Positions 31,159 through 40,241 of a stretch of DNA of 64,000 nucleotides are shown here, in pieces (position 1 is the stretch's first letter; the number at the start of each line of letters is the position of its first letter). Below the pieces are notes generated by a model, which had not been told where the DNA came from, made no database searches, and saw nothing but the letters and a program-made list of their open reading frames with translations. The stretch comes from Shimia biformata (GTDB lineage: Bacteria > Pseudomonadota > Alphaproteobacteria > Rhodobacterales > Rhodobacteraceae). The translations under genes and the position numbers were made by a program. Location of the stretch: NCBI RefSeq assembly GCF_016888515.1, contig NZ_JAFEJK010000001.1, positions 2,513,475 to 2,577,474 on the forward strand, read 5' to 3'.

Positions 31159-33948
31159 ATGGACAGCAAGGTTCTATCATCAATTAGACATGCAGAGGTT
31201 GGACGCCTGCAAACACTGCTCGCCGAGCACCGCCAGCCGGTTCTGTTGCTAGGAGCAGGGGCTTCCGTTACATCCGGTGTGCCAGCGGCCGGTGAAACAG
31301 TGAACCGCGCAGCGAAGTGGGCATACTGTAAGTCGCATGGTCGGTCTCCGATGGACCCAGGCGTCGTTGATTCTGATTGGATACCTTGGCTTGAACAGCA
31401 GTCTTGGTTCAAACGGGGGGTTGGTCTCCCCGACCAATACCCTGTTGCGATCGACAACCTTTTGGGAATTGGACAGGATCGAAGAGAGTTCTTCGAGCAA
31501 CTTATCAGCCGTGGTGTGAAGCCCGGACAGGGGTATCGGGCGCTAGCACGGATTTTAGACAACGGTTGGGTTGCAACGGTTCTAACGACAAACTTTGATC
31601 ATTGCATTGATCGAGCGGCCGTTCTTGAAGCAGTGCCGCCCTTCTTGGTCAAGATCCGCACTGCGTCGGATTGGGTCCAGTTCAAAACGTCGCCAGCAAA
31701 CCCGCAGTTAATCCACATCCATGGATCGGTTGAGCACTACTCCGACAAGAATTTGGCCGAAGATGTATTGAAGTTGGACCAAGAGACCGTCGAGCATATC
31801 AAGCCTCTTTTGCGTGATCACCCATTGATTGTAGTTGGGTATCGCGGAATGGAGCCATCGGTCATGAAAGACCTTCTTGAAAACCAAATTGACTATGCAA
31901 ATGGGTTCAAAAACGGGGTCTTCTGGTGCGATATGAAGCGCAGCATAGGCGAATCCCTCTCGCCTCTGGTACAATCTTTTGCGGACAAGATTGGTTCAAA
32001 CTTCAATCGGGTTCCAATTGATGGCTTCGATCAACTATTGAAGACGGACCTGCTGGAGCAACTCGTTGCTCGGCAGACTCCCTTGAAACAACTTGGGCCG
32101 GTCAGCGCCCCGAGTTCTCTTCCTTTGGACATGCGCCCTTTTCAATCCGGGCGGTTCGAAGATCTGGATGAACAGGTTCTTTTCCAGCGGTTGAAGCAGT
32201 ACGCCGACAAGCACTACGAACCTTATCCTGAGCGCTTTAACTCTGATTGGGTCAAAGAACGCGCGGTTGTTAAGAAGCTCCTGCATCAAACTGAAGGTGA
32301 TCCGGAAAGTTCGGCGCCTACGCTCGCTGCTTGGGTCATGTTCGCTCGAACTCCTAACAAGCGCCTCGCCCAGGCAATGGTCAAATTAACCATTGTAGGT
32401 CCGGAATCATGGCTGCGCGGAGCCTTCGGCGATGACGCTGATCTCATCGACACCGGCGAGGCTGACGTTTTTTTGGTTGAGCGAGAAATTGGTGGTACTC
32501 TTTGGAACCAGCTAAACACACTTGAGGAGACGATCGCTCTCCTCAATTCGCCGTTTCTCTTGAAAGATGGAAAATCCCGCCAAGTAACTCCCTATCATCC
32601 GTTGGCTATCCATGAAATGATTGTGAATGCACTAGTGCATCGGGATTATGCGGTTGAAGCGCCAATAGAAATCAGGATTTCACCGACTGAGATTGAAACG
32701 GTAAGTCCAGGGGGTCTCATAGATGAAGTCGCGCTACGGACCGGCGCAGAGTCGATTGAGAGCCTTGTACGCGGAGGTTCGCGGGGTGTTTTGAAGGGCT
32801 ATCGAAACCCAGTCATTTCGAGTTTCTTTTACGGTAGCAACGAAATGGAAAGGCGCGGCTCAGGCCTAGCCGACATGCTTCAATACACAATCGACAATAA
32901 TGGTGATGTGCATTTCTATCCGATGGAGCAGAATTCTGCGTTTAAGGTACTGATTTTTGCCCGACCAGAAGCAGTAGATGAAATTACTCGCACGGCGGTA
33001 GCAGATCAGTCTGAAACAGTACGGTTCACGACAAATCTTTTGGAATTTGTTGGTTTGCCGGAAAAGATTTGGCACGCCGGTACATCCGCGCGATCAGCAT
33101 CAGGGCTTCGGAAAAGCGCCGGAGATCTTCCAGTTCCTCCAGGATATGTCCAAGATGGGCGCTTCTTTAGTTTTTACGATCTGGAGCGGATCACAAGTGA
33201 CTATGTAACGCCATTTGACGATGGAGACATCGAAGAACTGACAATCCCAGAGCTCTTTGAGCAGGGAAATGGTTTGAACATCATGCGTAGGCTACTGCAT
33301 GAGCTGTTGAACGAACACCTAAGGGCAATCGGCCTGGTTGTTGACGAGGATCGTCGCAGGGCGCACTTCCCCAAAACCGACGAGCCTGAAAGAAAAATCA
33401 CTTATCAGGGACGCGTGAAGCGCGCTACGAGAACCATTGTGAAGGCTCGTACAAGGCGAGATTCTGACGATCTTCTCTACTACGAACATAAGGCCTTCAC
33501 ATACTCCTTGATGGCCTTTGGGATTGACTGGGGTCTCTTTATCAACCCGGGTTACGTCTTCACTCGCGACGGCAATCGCCGGTACTTAGGAAGAGATAGA
33601 ATAAATATTCTTTCGACAAAAAGGGCTGCCCGAGACTTTAATCCAAGTGTGATGCACGATGTGACTTTCTGGATGGCATGTTTGTCCGAGGAGGCTGAAG
33701 GTGTGTTTGCCTTGAAACCTGATACGAGGAACACGCTTTCGGATTATGCGCCAACAGTACTACTCAACAGTGCGTTCCCCGGAATTGCTTATAAGTCGAC
33801 AGCATTTGGTGATGGTCGAACCCTTGAGGACGAACTGGAACGGAGGGTTTTGGAGGCTGATCAAGAGTTGGAAGATCTTGCAGCGATTGACGACGTTGAT
33901 GCAGCACAAGATGTTCCCGATGATGATAGTGGGGACGATGGCCAATGA
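31159..33948 (+). CDS. SIR2 - GHKL ATPase-like - APAZ protein (short Argonaute partner)
   Basis: 929-aa effector and partner of the adjacent short Argonaute. Residues ~25-300 form a SIR2 domain with LLLGAGAS, TTNFD (N145), IHIHGS (H188) and VVGYRG, the NAD-binding and catalytic set of bacterial defence NADases. Residues ~365-600 form a GHKL/HATPase_c_4-like domain of the AlbA_2/RecG-associated type: HEMIVNALVHRDY, ETVSPGG and RNPVISSFFYGSNEMERRGS. Residues ~650-890 are the APAZ domain: YQGRVKRATRTIVKAR, GLFINPGYVFTRDG and AARDFNP. Known SIR2-APAZ proteins are usually near 450-600 aa, so the central domain is an addition. Related systems deplete NAD after guide-directed recognition of invader nucleic acid. 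The stop overlaps the pAgo start. Confidence 0.9.
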   Translation: MDSKVLSSIRHAEVGRLQTLLAEHRQPVLLLGAGASVTSGVPAAGETVNRAAKWAYCKSHGRSPMDPGVVDSDWIPWLEQQSWFKRGVGLPDQYPVAIDNLLGIGQDRREFFEQLISRGVKPGQGYRALARILDNGWVATVLTTNFDHCIDRAAVLEAVPPFLVKIRTASDWVQFKTSPANPQLIHIHGSVEHYSDKNLAEDVLKLDQETVEHIKPLLRDHPLIVVGYRGMEPSVMKDLLENQIDYANGFKNGVFWCDMKRSIGESLSPLVQSFADKIGSNFNRVPIDGFDQLLKTDLLEQLVARQTPLKQLGPVSAPSSLPLDMRPFQSGRFEDLDEQVLFQRLKQYADKHYEPYPERFNSDWVKERAVVKKLLHQTEGDPESSAPTLAAWVMFARTPNKRLAQAMVKLTIVGPESWLRGAFGDDADLIDTGEADVFLVEREIGGTLWNQLNTLEETIALLNSPFLLKDGKSRQVTPYHPLAIHEMIVNALVHRDYAVEAPIEIRISPTEIETVSPGGLIDEVALRTGAESIESLVRGGSRGVLKGYRNPVISSFFYGSNEMERRGSGLADMLQYTIDNNGDVHFYPMEQNSAFKVLIFARPEAVDEITRTAVADQSETVRFTTNLLEFVGLPEKIWHAGTSARSASGLRKSAGDLPVPPGYVQDGRFFSFYDLERITSDYVTPFDDGDIEELTIPELFEQGNGLNIMRRLLHELLNEHLRAIGLVVDEDRRRAHFPKTDEPERKITYQGRVKRATRTIVKARTRRDSDDLLYYEHKAFTYSLMAFGIDWGLFINPGYVFTRDGNRRYLGRDRINILSTKRAARDFNPSVMHDVTFWMACLSEEAEGVFALKPDTRNTLSDYAPTVLLNSAFPGIAYKSTAFGDGRTLEDELERRVLEADQELEDLAAIDDVDAAQDVPDDDSGDDGQ

Positions 33949-35453
33949 CGCTAGAGCTGTCAGTCAAAGAGTTGGCGCCCCCAAACCTTCAATTTGGTGG
34001 TGCTCTTTCGGTTTCGGATCCCAAGGTAGGACTGGCACAGGCGGGGCCATTCGACCTCCATTTTGGGTCGGCTTCAAGGAAGCAGAAGATTGGCGTCGGA
34101 ATAATTGGCCCGCAATGGATGATCGATCTCACTAGGGCTTGGTTAGAGCGCTGCATGAACCCGATCCCAGTTTTGGAAGGCGAAACACAACTGAGACGGA
34201 TGTTTCCTGGTTTCGAAGAGACGTTCCACAGCGCACTGGTGACTAAAGACAGTTGGACTGTTCGGCTAGACGAGGGCGGGGTAGGCGACAAACTCGGCAC
34301 TGCGCTCGCAATCAGTGATCCATTCCGCCGCTTCGAGCAGGTGCTGGACGCTTACGCTGATGCATTGGATAGCCTTGCCGCTCGCGACTCCAATCGACCT
34401 GACTTGGTCATAATGGCGATGCCAGACGAGGTTCTAAAGAAGTCCCACTCTGTAGAGCGAAGCGCGACAACCGAGGAAAAGAAAGCTGCAGCTATAATTC
34501 GAAAGTCTCGGGCCAATGGTCAACTTGATTTGTTTGATCTATTTGAAGAAGTCGAGCAGACGGATGAGGACTTTCTGAAGAGAGACTTGCGCCATGCACT
34601 TAAAGCGCGTGCGCTCAGAGCCAAGCTTCCGATACAAATGGTCACCCGGAACCTTCTTGAGGACACGCCTCGTGGTCAAGATGCTGCAACCAGAGCATGG
34701 AACTTTTCAGTTGGTGTCTACTACAAAGCGGGTGGAGTTCCATGGCGATTGCCCCAAACGGGGCCTGAGACGTGCTTTGTTGGAATATCTTTCCATCACC
34801 TGAGAACAACCAAGCGCCACATTGTTCAATCCAGTTTGGCGCAGGCTTTTTCGAGCGAGGGAGAAGGATTTGCAATCCGGGGTGATGGCGTACCAGCCAC
34901 ACCCGATCAGAGCCGCAATGTTCACCTTTCCGAAGAGCAAGCATACGATCTCTCAAAAGATATCGTGGCGGAATATGCAACGCGTGCGGGTGGTCCACCG
35001 GTACGAGTGGTAATGCACAAGACCACATATTTCGATGCCGCCGAACTTGCGGGTATTAAGGCGGCACTAACTGACATCCCCATTGTTGATCTCGTGACGC
35101 TGGTTCCGAGCAGTTTGCGTCTGTTGAGGCTGGGGGTCTATCCTCCGAATGTCGGAACACTTTGCACTATCAATTCTGGTACCTCCTTCTTATTCACGTC
35201 AGGCTTCATGCCCGAGTTGGGTACGTATCCTGGCCCTCATGTTCCGCAGCCGTTTGAAATCCGAATGCAGTCAGGTGGTAGTAAGACTGAGGCTGCTCAA
35301 GACGTATTGAATCTCACTCGCATGAATTGGAATACGGCTGATATTCGTGGGAAGTGGCCCGTGACTTTGTCGTTCGCGCGTCGAGTCGGCGGCATCCTTG
35401 ACGAGTTCGGAGACGCTGAGCCGGGCGAGACCTCATTTCGCTACTTCGTCTGA
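33945..35453 (+). CDS. Short prokaryotic Argonaute (MID-PIWI)
   Basis: 502-aa short pAgo without N and PAZ domains. The MID region includes RPDLVIMAMP and a guide-5'-end pocket region near residues 225-270. The PIWI half has CFVGISFHHLRTTKRH, VRVVMHKTTYF and SLRLLRLGVYPP. The first catalytic Asp of the slicer tetrad is replaced (VGIS, Ser near 282), as expected for short pAgos that sense but do not cut. Its ATG overlaps the SIR2-APAZ stop (ATGA), so the two are translated together and presumably form a heterodimer. The base composition of both genes is visibly less GC-rich than the plasmid backbone, a sign of acquisition. Confidence 0.9.
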   Translation: MTLELSVKELAPPNLQFGGALSVSDPKVGLAQAGPFDLHFGSASRKQKIGVGIIGPQWMIDLTRAWLERCMNPIPVLEGETQLRRMFPGFEETFHSALVTKDSWTVRLDEGGVGDKLGTALAISDPFRRFEQVLDAYADALDSLAARDSNRPDLVIMAMPDEVLKKSHSVERSATTEEKKAAAIIRKSRANGQLDLFDLFEEVEQTDEDFLKRDLRHALKARALRAKLPIQMVTRNLLEDTPRGQDAATRAWNFSVGVYYKAGGVPWRLPQTGPETCFVGISFHHLRTTKRHIVQSSLAQAFSSEGEGFAIRGDGVPATPDQSRNVHLSEEQAYDLSKDIVAEYATRAGGPPVRVVMHKTTYFDAAELAGIKAALTDIPIVDLVTLVPSSLRLLRLGVYPPNVGTLCTINSGTSFLFTSGFMPELGTYPGPHVPQPFEIRMQSGGSKTEAAQDVLNLTRMNWNTADIRGKWPVTLSFARRVGGILDEFGDAEPGETSFRYFV

Positions 35454-35616
35454 GAGCCCGACGGATACTTGCTTTCCTTAGTCTCAATGCTCGTGGACTA
35501 CTCCGAGCACGGTAACGAAAATGGCTCCTCCTATTGACCTGAACGTCTTTGCAGGCCGCCTGTTGGCCAGCCTTTTTGAGGGTTCGAAAAGTGCTGCAGC
35601 GTTGCGGGGCCGATTC

Positions 35617-35702
35617 TGGTGCGGACAGCGGGACTCAAACCCGCACGCTCGATTGTGCAGGAGATTTTAAGTCTCCGGTGTCTACCATTCCACCATGTCC
35701 GC
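35617..35702 (-). tRNA. tRNA-Leu (anticodon UAA)
   Basis: Reads GCGGACA at the 5' end (35702), pairing with TGTCCGC. It has a D-arm TGGAATGGTAGACACC, the anticodon stem GGAGA-CTTAAAA-TCTCC with anticodon TAA, a long class-II variable arm, the T-arm GCGGGTTTGAGTCCCGC, discriminator A and an encoded CCA (35617-35619). The long variable arm and the UAA anticodon identify leucine. Confidence 0.93.
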
Positions 35703-35703
35703 G

Positions 35704-35779
35704 TGGTGCCTCGGGCAGGATTCGAACCTGCGACCTAACCGTTATGAGCGGTCAGCTCTAACCGCTGAGCTACCGAGGC
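35704..35779 (-). tRNA. tRNA with CAU anticodon, probably Ile2 (AUA-decoding)
   Basis: 5' GCCTCGG (35779) pairs with CCGAGGC. The TAGCTCAG D-arm, anticodon loop CTCATAA (anticodon CAT), T-arm GCAGGTTCGAATCCTGC, discriminator A and an encoded CCA are all present. The short D-loop AGCGGTTA and the GGTTAGGTCGC variable/T region are closer to Ile2 (lysidine-modified) than to elongator Met, but this is not settled by eye. Confidence 0.9.
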
Positions 35780-36051
35780 ACGTGGGGATCACTGAATGAG
35801 CGAATTCGGTGTCTTGCTCAAGGGTCTTAGCGTCAGCTTGGCGAGATTTCTGGGCTTCCGCTGGACGGATGCCGAAAGGCACTTCGTGTCAGTGATATGA
35901 AAAAAGTAAAAGCAAGCTTTGGGTTTTGCCGGATCCAGAGTCACGGGGTGGGGGTCTGGCAGGGTTCTGGACGGACCCTGCCGTCCCCACCAAGGGTGTT
36001 TCCCCAACGGTACCTCCGGGTCTGCACACTTACCAGACATCGGAGATCATC
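35780..36051 (+). promoter_or_regulatory. Leader of the ardC-like gene with shared leader motif
   Basis: About 270 bp between tRNA and ardC. It includes GAAAAAAGTAAAAGCAAGC (from 35899) followed by TTTGGGTTTTGCC, one copy of the motif that recurs before other genes in this block. A GC-rich inverted stretch, GGCAGGGTTCTGGACGG and CCCTGCC, follows near 35957-35983. It probably holds the promoter and a structured leader. Confidence 0.45.
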
Positions 36052-36975
36052 ATGGCCAAATCCAGCAAGCCAAAGTTCGACGCCGCGGCATCGATCACCA
36101 ACGAACTCATTAAGATCATCGACCGGGGCGTGCTGCCCTGGCGCAAGCCCTGGACCGTCGGCGGCAGTTCCGTGCCGCTCCGTCAGAACGGCGAACCCTA
36201 TCAGGGCGTCAACAACTTCCTGCTGACCATGCGCACCATGATGGCCGGATACGCCTCGCCTTACTGGATGACGTTGAGGCAGGCGAACGAGCTCGATGCG
36301 AAAGTCATCAAGGGCTCGAAATCGTCGGTGGTCGTCTACTACGGAACGGCCGAGCGCGAACAGGTCGAAAGCGCCCACGGCGGGGAGGCGGAAACCGAAG
36401 ACCCCAAAACCATCCCCTTCATGAAATCCTACCGCGTCTTCAACGCCGATCAGATCGAGGGGTTGGACCCTCGCTTCCATCCCGCTGCGGCCGAACCGGA
36501 AGTTCATCCCGAACGCGCACCGATCCCGCATATGCAGAGCTTCTTCGAGGCAATCGGTGCCAATGTCAGCTTCTCTGGTCGGGAAGCATGTTATGTCCCG
36601 AACCTCGACAAGATTTACATGCCCCCGATCGAGCTCTTCGAGAACCCGCGGAATTTCTACGCCGTCTGGGGTCATGAGCTGGGTCACTGGACGAAACCCC
36701 GGCATCGGTTGAACCGAAGCTATGGCGACGCTCGGTTCGGGAACACGGCATATGCCCGCGAAGAGATTGTGGCCGAGCTCTGTACGGTGTTTTTGGGTCA
36801 GAAGCTGGGGTTTTCGGCGCATACGCTGGAGCTGAATGCGGCCTATCTCAGCAACTGGGTCCGGGTGCTCCGCTCAGACAAGCGGGCGATCTTCAAACAT
36901 GCGGCGGACGCGCAGCGCGCCTGCGACTATCTCGTCGCCGTGTCGGAGGCGGGGCAGGGGGAACAGGCCGCATGA
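36052..36975 (+). CDS. ArdC-like antirestriction protein (ssDNA-binding domain plus zincin)
   Basis: 307 aa. The N-terminal ArdC-type ssDNA-binding domain carries LIKIIDRGVLPWRKPWTVGG, GVNNFLLTM and a conserved YWMTLRQANEL. A metallopeptidase domain follows with HELGHW near residue 207 and EEIVAEL downstream. Relatives protect plasmid DNA entering a new host from restriction. The start at 36052 follows GGAGATCATC. It is the first gene of a long plus-strand block running toward the transfer origin, where antirestriction genes are expected. Confidence 0.88.
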   Translation: MAKSSKPKFDAAASITNELIKIIDRGVLPWRKPWTVGGSSVPLRQNGEPYQGVNNFLLTMRTMMAGYASPYWMTLRQANELDAKVIKGSKSSVVVYYGTAEREQVESAHGGEAETEDPKTIPFMKSYRVFNADQIEGLDPRFHPAAAEPEVHPERAPIPHMQSFFEAIGANVSFSGREACYVPNLDKIYMPPIELFENPRNFYAVWGHELGHWTKPRHRLNRSYGDARFGNTAYAREEIVAELCTVFLGQKLGFSAHTLELNAAYLSNWVRVLRSDKRAIFKHAADAQRACDYLVAVSEAGQGEQAA

Positions 36976-37006
36976 CGTCCGAGGCTGTCCGGGCTGGTAG
37001 GGCGTG

Positions 37007-37034
37007 TGAAAGGAAAAGCTGGCTTTGGGTCTGG
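37007..37034 (+). repeat. Shared leader motif, copy before DUF3768
   Basis: TGAAAGGAAAAGCTGGCTTT then GGGTCTGG, about 32 nt upstream of the start codon. The core AAAGC-TG-GCTTT is a small inverted repeat. Similar units precede the genes at 36052, 45395 and 46979. Confidence 0.5.
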
Positions 37035-37065
37035 TGGTTTCAACACATCCCGAAAGGACAGCCCC

Positions 37066-37455
37066 ATGAGCCATGCCGAACCCGCAGAGTATCCCCGACC
37101 GAACGCCACCGTCATCGCCGCCCATAACGATGCCTTCCGCAGGTTTGCCTGTCTGGGCATCGCCCCGGATCAGGCGATCCAGGGCCGCCTCGTCGTGACC
37201 CAGTCCCTGATCGAGGCCGGCGATGGTTTCGTGACGGAAGCCGTGAAGGCCACCGGTGCGTTCGATACATTCGACCCCGACAATGACCCTGACGGCTGGC
37301 ACGATTTCGGGGCGGTGACGATCCGCGGCGAGACTGTGTTCTGGAAAATTGACCTCTACGAGGCCGGTTCCGACTTCCGCTACGGCGCCGAGGCTCCCGA
37401 CAATCCAGAAACCACCATGCGCGTTCTTACCATCATGATGGCGCGCGACTGGTAG
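37066..37455 (+). CDS. DUF3768 domain protein
   Basis: 129-aa plasmid protein. AAHNDAFRRF near the N-terminus, then DPDGWHDFGAV and FWKIDLYEAGSDFRYGAEAP, and a C-terminal RVLTIMMARDW match DUF3768. The family is confined largely to alphaproteobacterial plasmids and has no known activity. It has its own leader with the shared motif and is followed by a hairpin, so it is probably transcribed as a separate unit. Confidence 0.8.
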   Translation: MSHAEPAEYPRPNATVIAAHNDAFRRFACLGIAPDQAIQGRLVVTQSLIEAGDGFVTEAVKATGAFDTFDPDNDPDGWHDFGAVTIRGETVFWKIDLYEAGSDFRYGAEAPDNPETTMRVLTIMMARDW

Positions 37456-37485
37456 GGCAGGCCGCACCCCAACCTTACATCACCG

Positions 37486-37522
37486 ACAGGCCCGCTGACC
37501 CTCCGAAAGGGAAAGTGGGCCT
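37486..37522 (+). terminator. Hairpin terminator between DUF3768 and the ParB-domain gene
   Basis: Nine-bp stem AGGCCCGCT / AGTGGGCCT (one G-U pair) enclosing CCGAAAGGGAA, followed by CTTGTCCTGTTGG. The 3' arm contains the GAAAGGGAAAG element of the leader family, so it could act as terminator or as structured leader of the next gene. Confidence 0.5.
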
Positions 37523-37603
37523 CTTGTCCTGTTGGTTCCCGGATCCGGGGATCGGTCGCACGGAAACTCGCGGCCCTCTCAATCACGTCGAGAAGGACAT
37601 GCC

Positions 37604-39577
37604 ATGACTCAGTCGTTCAAACCCACCACCGTCGCCATCGGCGATCTTGTCGCCCATCCCGCAAACGTACGGACCAATTCCCCCGAGACCTACGCCTCCG
37701 AGAATATCGCGCATCTCAAGGCCAGCATCGCCGTATTGGGCCTCCTGCAACCGCTGCTCGTCCAGAAGATCGACGGCAAGTTCGGGGTGCTCGCCGGTGG
37801 CCGTCGACACGCGGCCCTGCTGGAACTTGCTGCGGACAAGGCCGCCAAGGGCTTCACCAACAGCACGAAGATCGATTGCCGACTGGTCTCCGAAGATTGT
37901 GATGTGACCACCGCGCTCTCGCTCGCCGAAAACATCACCCAGGCCCCGATGAACGCGATCGACGAGTTCGAGGCCTTCGCCCGGATGATGGAGGTCGATG
38001 GTCAGACGCCGGAAACCATCGCCAAGACCTTCGGTACCACGGTCGCCGCTGTCAAAGGCCGTCTGCGCTATGGGCTCATCCATCCCGACATCCGCGCCGC
38101 GGCCCGCGCCAAATCGATCACGCTCGATACGATGAAGGCTTTCGCCGATCATCCCAGCCAGGAGGTGCAACGCGAGGTCTTCGAGGCGCTCACCAAGGAG
38201 GACAACCATGTCCAGGCCTACACCGTGCGGAACGCGCTGAAGTCCCGCGGTGTCCAGGTCAGCGACGATATCGGGGCCTTCGTGCGTAAAGACTACGAGG
38301 CGCGCGGCGGTGCCATCGCGGCCGATCTGCTGGACGAGCATTCCGTGCTCGAGGATTCCGCGCTGGTCGAAACGATCCTGCTGGAAAAACTCGCCGCCGC
38401 CGCCGAAGAGGCTCGGGCAGAGATCGGCTTTGCCTGGGCCGACGCGGTCATTCAGTACGACTATGCCGCCATGGCGGATTATGGTCGGGTCTATCCGGGT
38501 CCGGTCGAGCCCGACGAGAAGGGTTCGAGGCGCGTCGACGAGATCACCGCCGAGCTTGAGAAACTCGAACACGAGATGGAGAACGAAGAACTCGAGGACG
38601 AGGCGTACAATGAACTCTACGAACGCGTGGACGCGCTGGAAGCCGAGGCGCGGGACCTCCGGGAGGCCTATAGCACCGAGGATCTTGCCAGCTCCGGCGT
38701 GATCGCGTCCTGGTCGCATGGCAAGATCTCCCTGCATGTCGGGATGGTGCGCCCTGAAGACAAGACAGAGCGGTCTGGCAAAGGCACCGGCGCACCGAGT
38801 GACAAGGGCGCCGCAGACGGCGATGAGATCACCTATCCCGCCTCGCTCACCGAGGATCTCAAGACCGAACGGGCAATGGCGCTCGGCGCGGCCATGGCCA
38901 AGCACCCGGAGGCGACGCTTGATCTCACGCTCTTCAAGCTGGTTACGGATGTGCTTACCAGCGGTTTGGGCGTCACCCAGGCGATCAAGGTCGACGCGCG
39001 ACAGGAGTATCGCACCCACGCGAAGATGGACGAGATCGACGGCACATCGCTCGAACAGGTGGCGGCAGCGCATGACGCGCTCAACCTCTCCTGGGCCGAT
39101 GACGCGAAGTCCCCTGCCGACCAGTTTGCGCTCTTCCGGGCCCTTGACGCGGGCGAGAAGGCGAAACTCGTCGCCTACGCTACGGCCGCGACCACGCAAT
39201 CCTGTTTCGCACGGGACAGGCAGCGCGACAGCTTGATGCATGACTTCGAAGTCGAGATCATGCCGGACATACGGGCGCATTGGACGCCGAATGCGGCGCT
39301 TTTCAACCGCTTCAAGAAGGCCTGGCTTCTGAAGATTCTCGGCGAGGAGCTGGGGCTCGCACAAGAGGCGGTGACATTGGCCTCTTCGACCAAGAAGCAA
39401 GTCGTCGAATTCTGCGAAAAGCTCTTTGCGGAGCCTTTCGCCACGCTGACGGAGGCGCAGCGCGCGGCGGTCGCGGCCTGGTGTCCTCCGATGATGCAGA
39501 CGGCAGGTGTCGAGCCGGTTGATGCTGGCGAGTCCGAGACACCCGTAGACGCAACCGGGGTCGCCAAAGCGGCCTGA
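37604..39577 (+). CDS. ParB-domain nuclease/partition-like protein
   Basis: 657-aa protein. The N-terminal ParB/sulfiredoxin-type domain has VAHPANVRTNSPETY and GLLQPLLVQKIDGKFGVLAG, then GRRHAALLEL. The KorB-like HTH includes NAIDEFEAFARMM and ETIAKTFGTTVAAVKGRLRY. A long, acidic coiled-coil-rich extension (~310-400) and a C-terminal domain of unknown type follow. It is far larger than partition ParB, and repB already serves partition, so it resembles the ParB-domain proteins of plasmid leading regions. It carries its own ribosome-binding site (GAGAAGGACATGCC). Confidence 0.85.
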   Translation: MTQSFKPTTVAIGDLVAHPANVRTNSPETYASENIAHLKASIAVLGLLQPLLVQKIDGKFGVLAGGRRHAALLELAADKAAKGFTNSTKIDCRLVSEDCDVTTALSLAENITQAPMNAIDEFEAFARMMEVDGQTPETIAKTFGTTVAAVKGRLRYGLIHPDIRAAARAKSITLDTMKAFADHPSQEVQREVFEALTKEDNHVQAYTVRNALKSRGVQVSDDIGAFVRKDYEARGGAIAADLLDEHSVLEDSALVETILLEKLAAAAEEARAEIGFAWADAVIQYDYAAMADYGRVYPGPVEPDEKGSRRVDEITAELEKLEHEMENEELEDEAYNELYERVDALEAEARDLREAYSTEDLASSGVIASWSHGKISLHVGMVRPEDKTERSGKGTGAPSDKGAADGDEITYPASLTEDLKTERAMALGAAMAKHPEATLDLTLFKLVTDVLTSGLGVTQAIKVDARQEYRTHAKMDEIDGTSLEQVAAAHDALNLSWADDAKSPADQFALFRALDAGEKAKLVAYATAATTQSCFARDRQRDSLMHDFEVEIMPDIRAHWTPNAALFNRFKKAWLLKILGEELGLAQEAVTLASSTKKQVVEFCEKLFAEPFATLTEAQRAAVAAWCPPMMQTAGVEPVDAGESETPVDATGVAKAA

Positions 39578-39647
39578 TCGAGCAGGCGGCCCGCTCGGCA
39601 TGTCCGGCGCGGGTCGCACCCTTCCCTCCATCTTACAGGTAAATCCC

Positions 39648-40241
39648 ATGTCCCTTCTTAGCTTCACTGCCGCGAGCGTCGCGGCGCAGATCGCGCATGC
39701 GCGCGGCTGCTCCACCTTCCTTCCCAACTGGAACGGGCCGGTGGGCAAACCCGCCCTGATCCTGATCGTCGGCACTGGTGTGCATCTGCGCTCCAATGGC
39801 ATCGACGGTTCGACCACGCGGATCGTCACCACCGAACGCGCCGATCCCACATATGCCTTCGCCAAGGGCATCAACCCGTTCCGCGATCCGGATTGGATGG
39901 CGGCGCGGCAGGCGGCGTTTCGCGATTTGACGGGCCAGTTCTACACCGACATTCTCGATGACGTGCAGATGCTGATCGACCGCGGTCACGACACTATCCG
40001 GCTGGCAACCGATGGCCACACGATCTGCGTTTTCCTGCGCCGCGCCGCTGACTACCTGATCGGCGGCACCTACGACGTGCCCTCCGGTCTCGGCGGGACG
40101 TTCCGGGTGATCCTGAAGGACGCCACCGACACCCACGCCCTCGTGCAGAATAGCGGCAATTGCGAGGATTTCGACGATATGCTGCCTTACCGCGTGCCGC
40201 TCGATGCGCTCATCGAAATCGATGACCGGAGGGCGGCATAG
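39648..40241 (+). CDS. Conserved plasmid hypothetical protein
   Basis: 197 aa, no family recognised. FTAASVAAQIAHARGCSTFL at the N-terminus, then VTTERADPTYAFAKGINPF, then AADYLIGGTYDVPSGLGG. It appears soluble, with no signal peptide or membrane helix. Its last base is shared with the GTG start of the next gene, so the two are translationally coupled. Confidence 0.7.
   Translation: MSLLSFTAASVAAQIAHARGCSTFLPNWNGPVGKPALILIVGTGVHLRSNGIDGSTTRIVTTERADPTYAFAKGINPFRDPDWMAARQAAFRDLTGQFYTDILDDVQMLIDRGHDTIRLATDGHTICVFLRRAADYLIGGTYDVPSGLGGTFRVILKDATDTHALVQNSGNCEDFDDMLPYRVPLDALIEIDDRRAA

Noticed and set aside
35549-35761. Small plus-strand open frame over the tRNA genes
   Set aside because: Its sequence is the reverse complement of two well-folded tRNAs, a classic false gene.
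37583-39874. 763-codon open frame on the minus strand
   Set aside because: Antisense shadow of the ParB-domain gene. High GC at third positions removes stops; the residues show no domain and are rich in Arg/Gly/Val.
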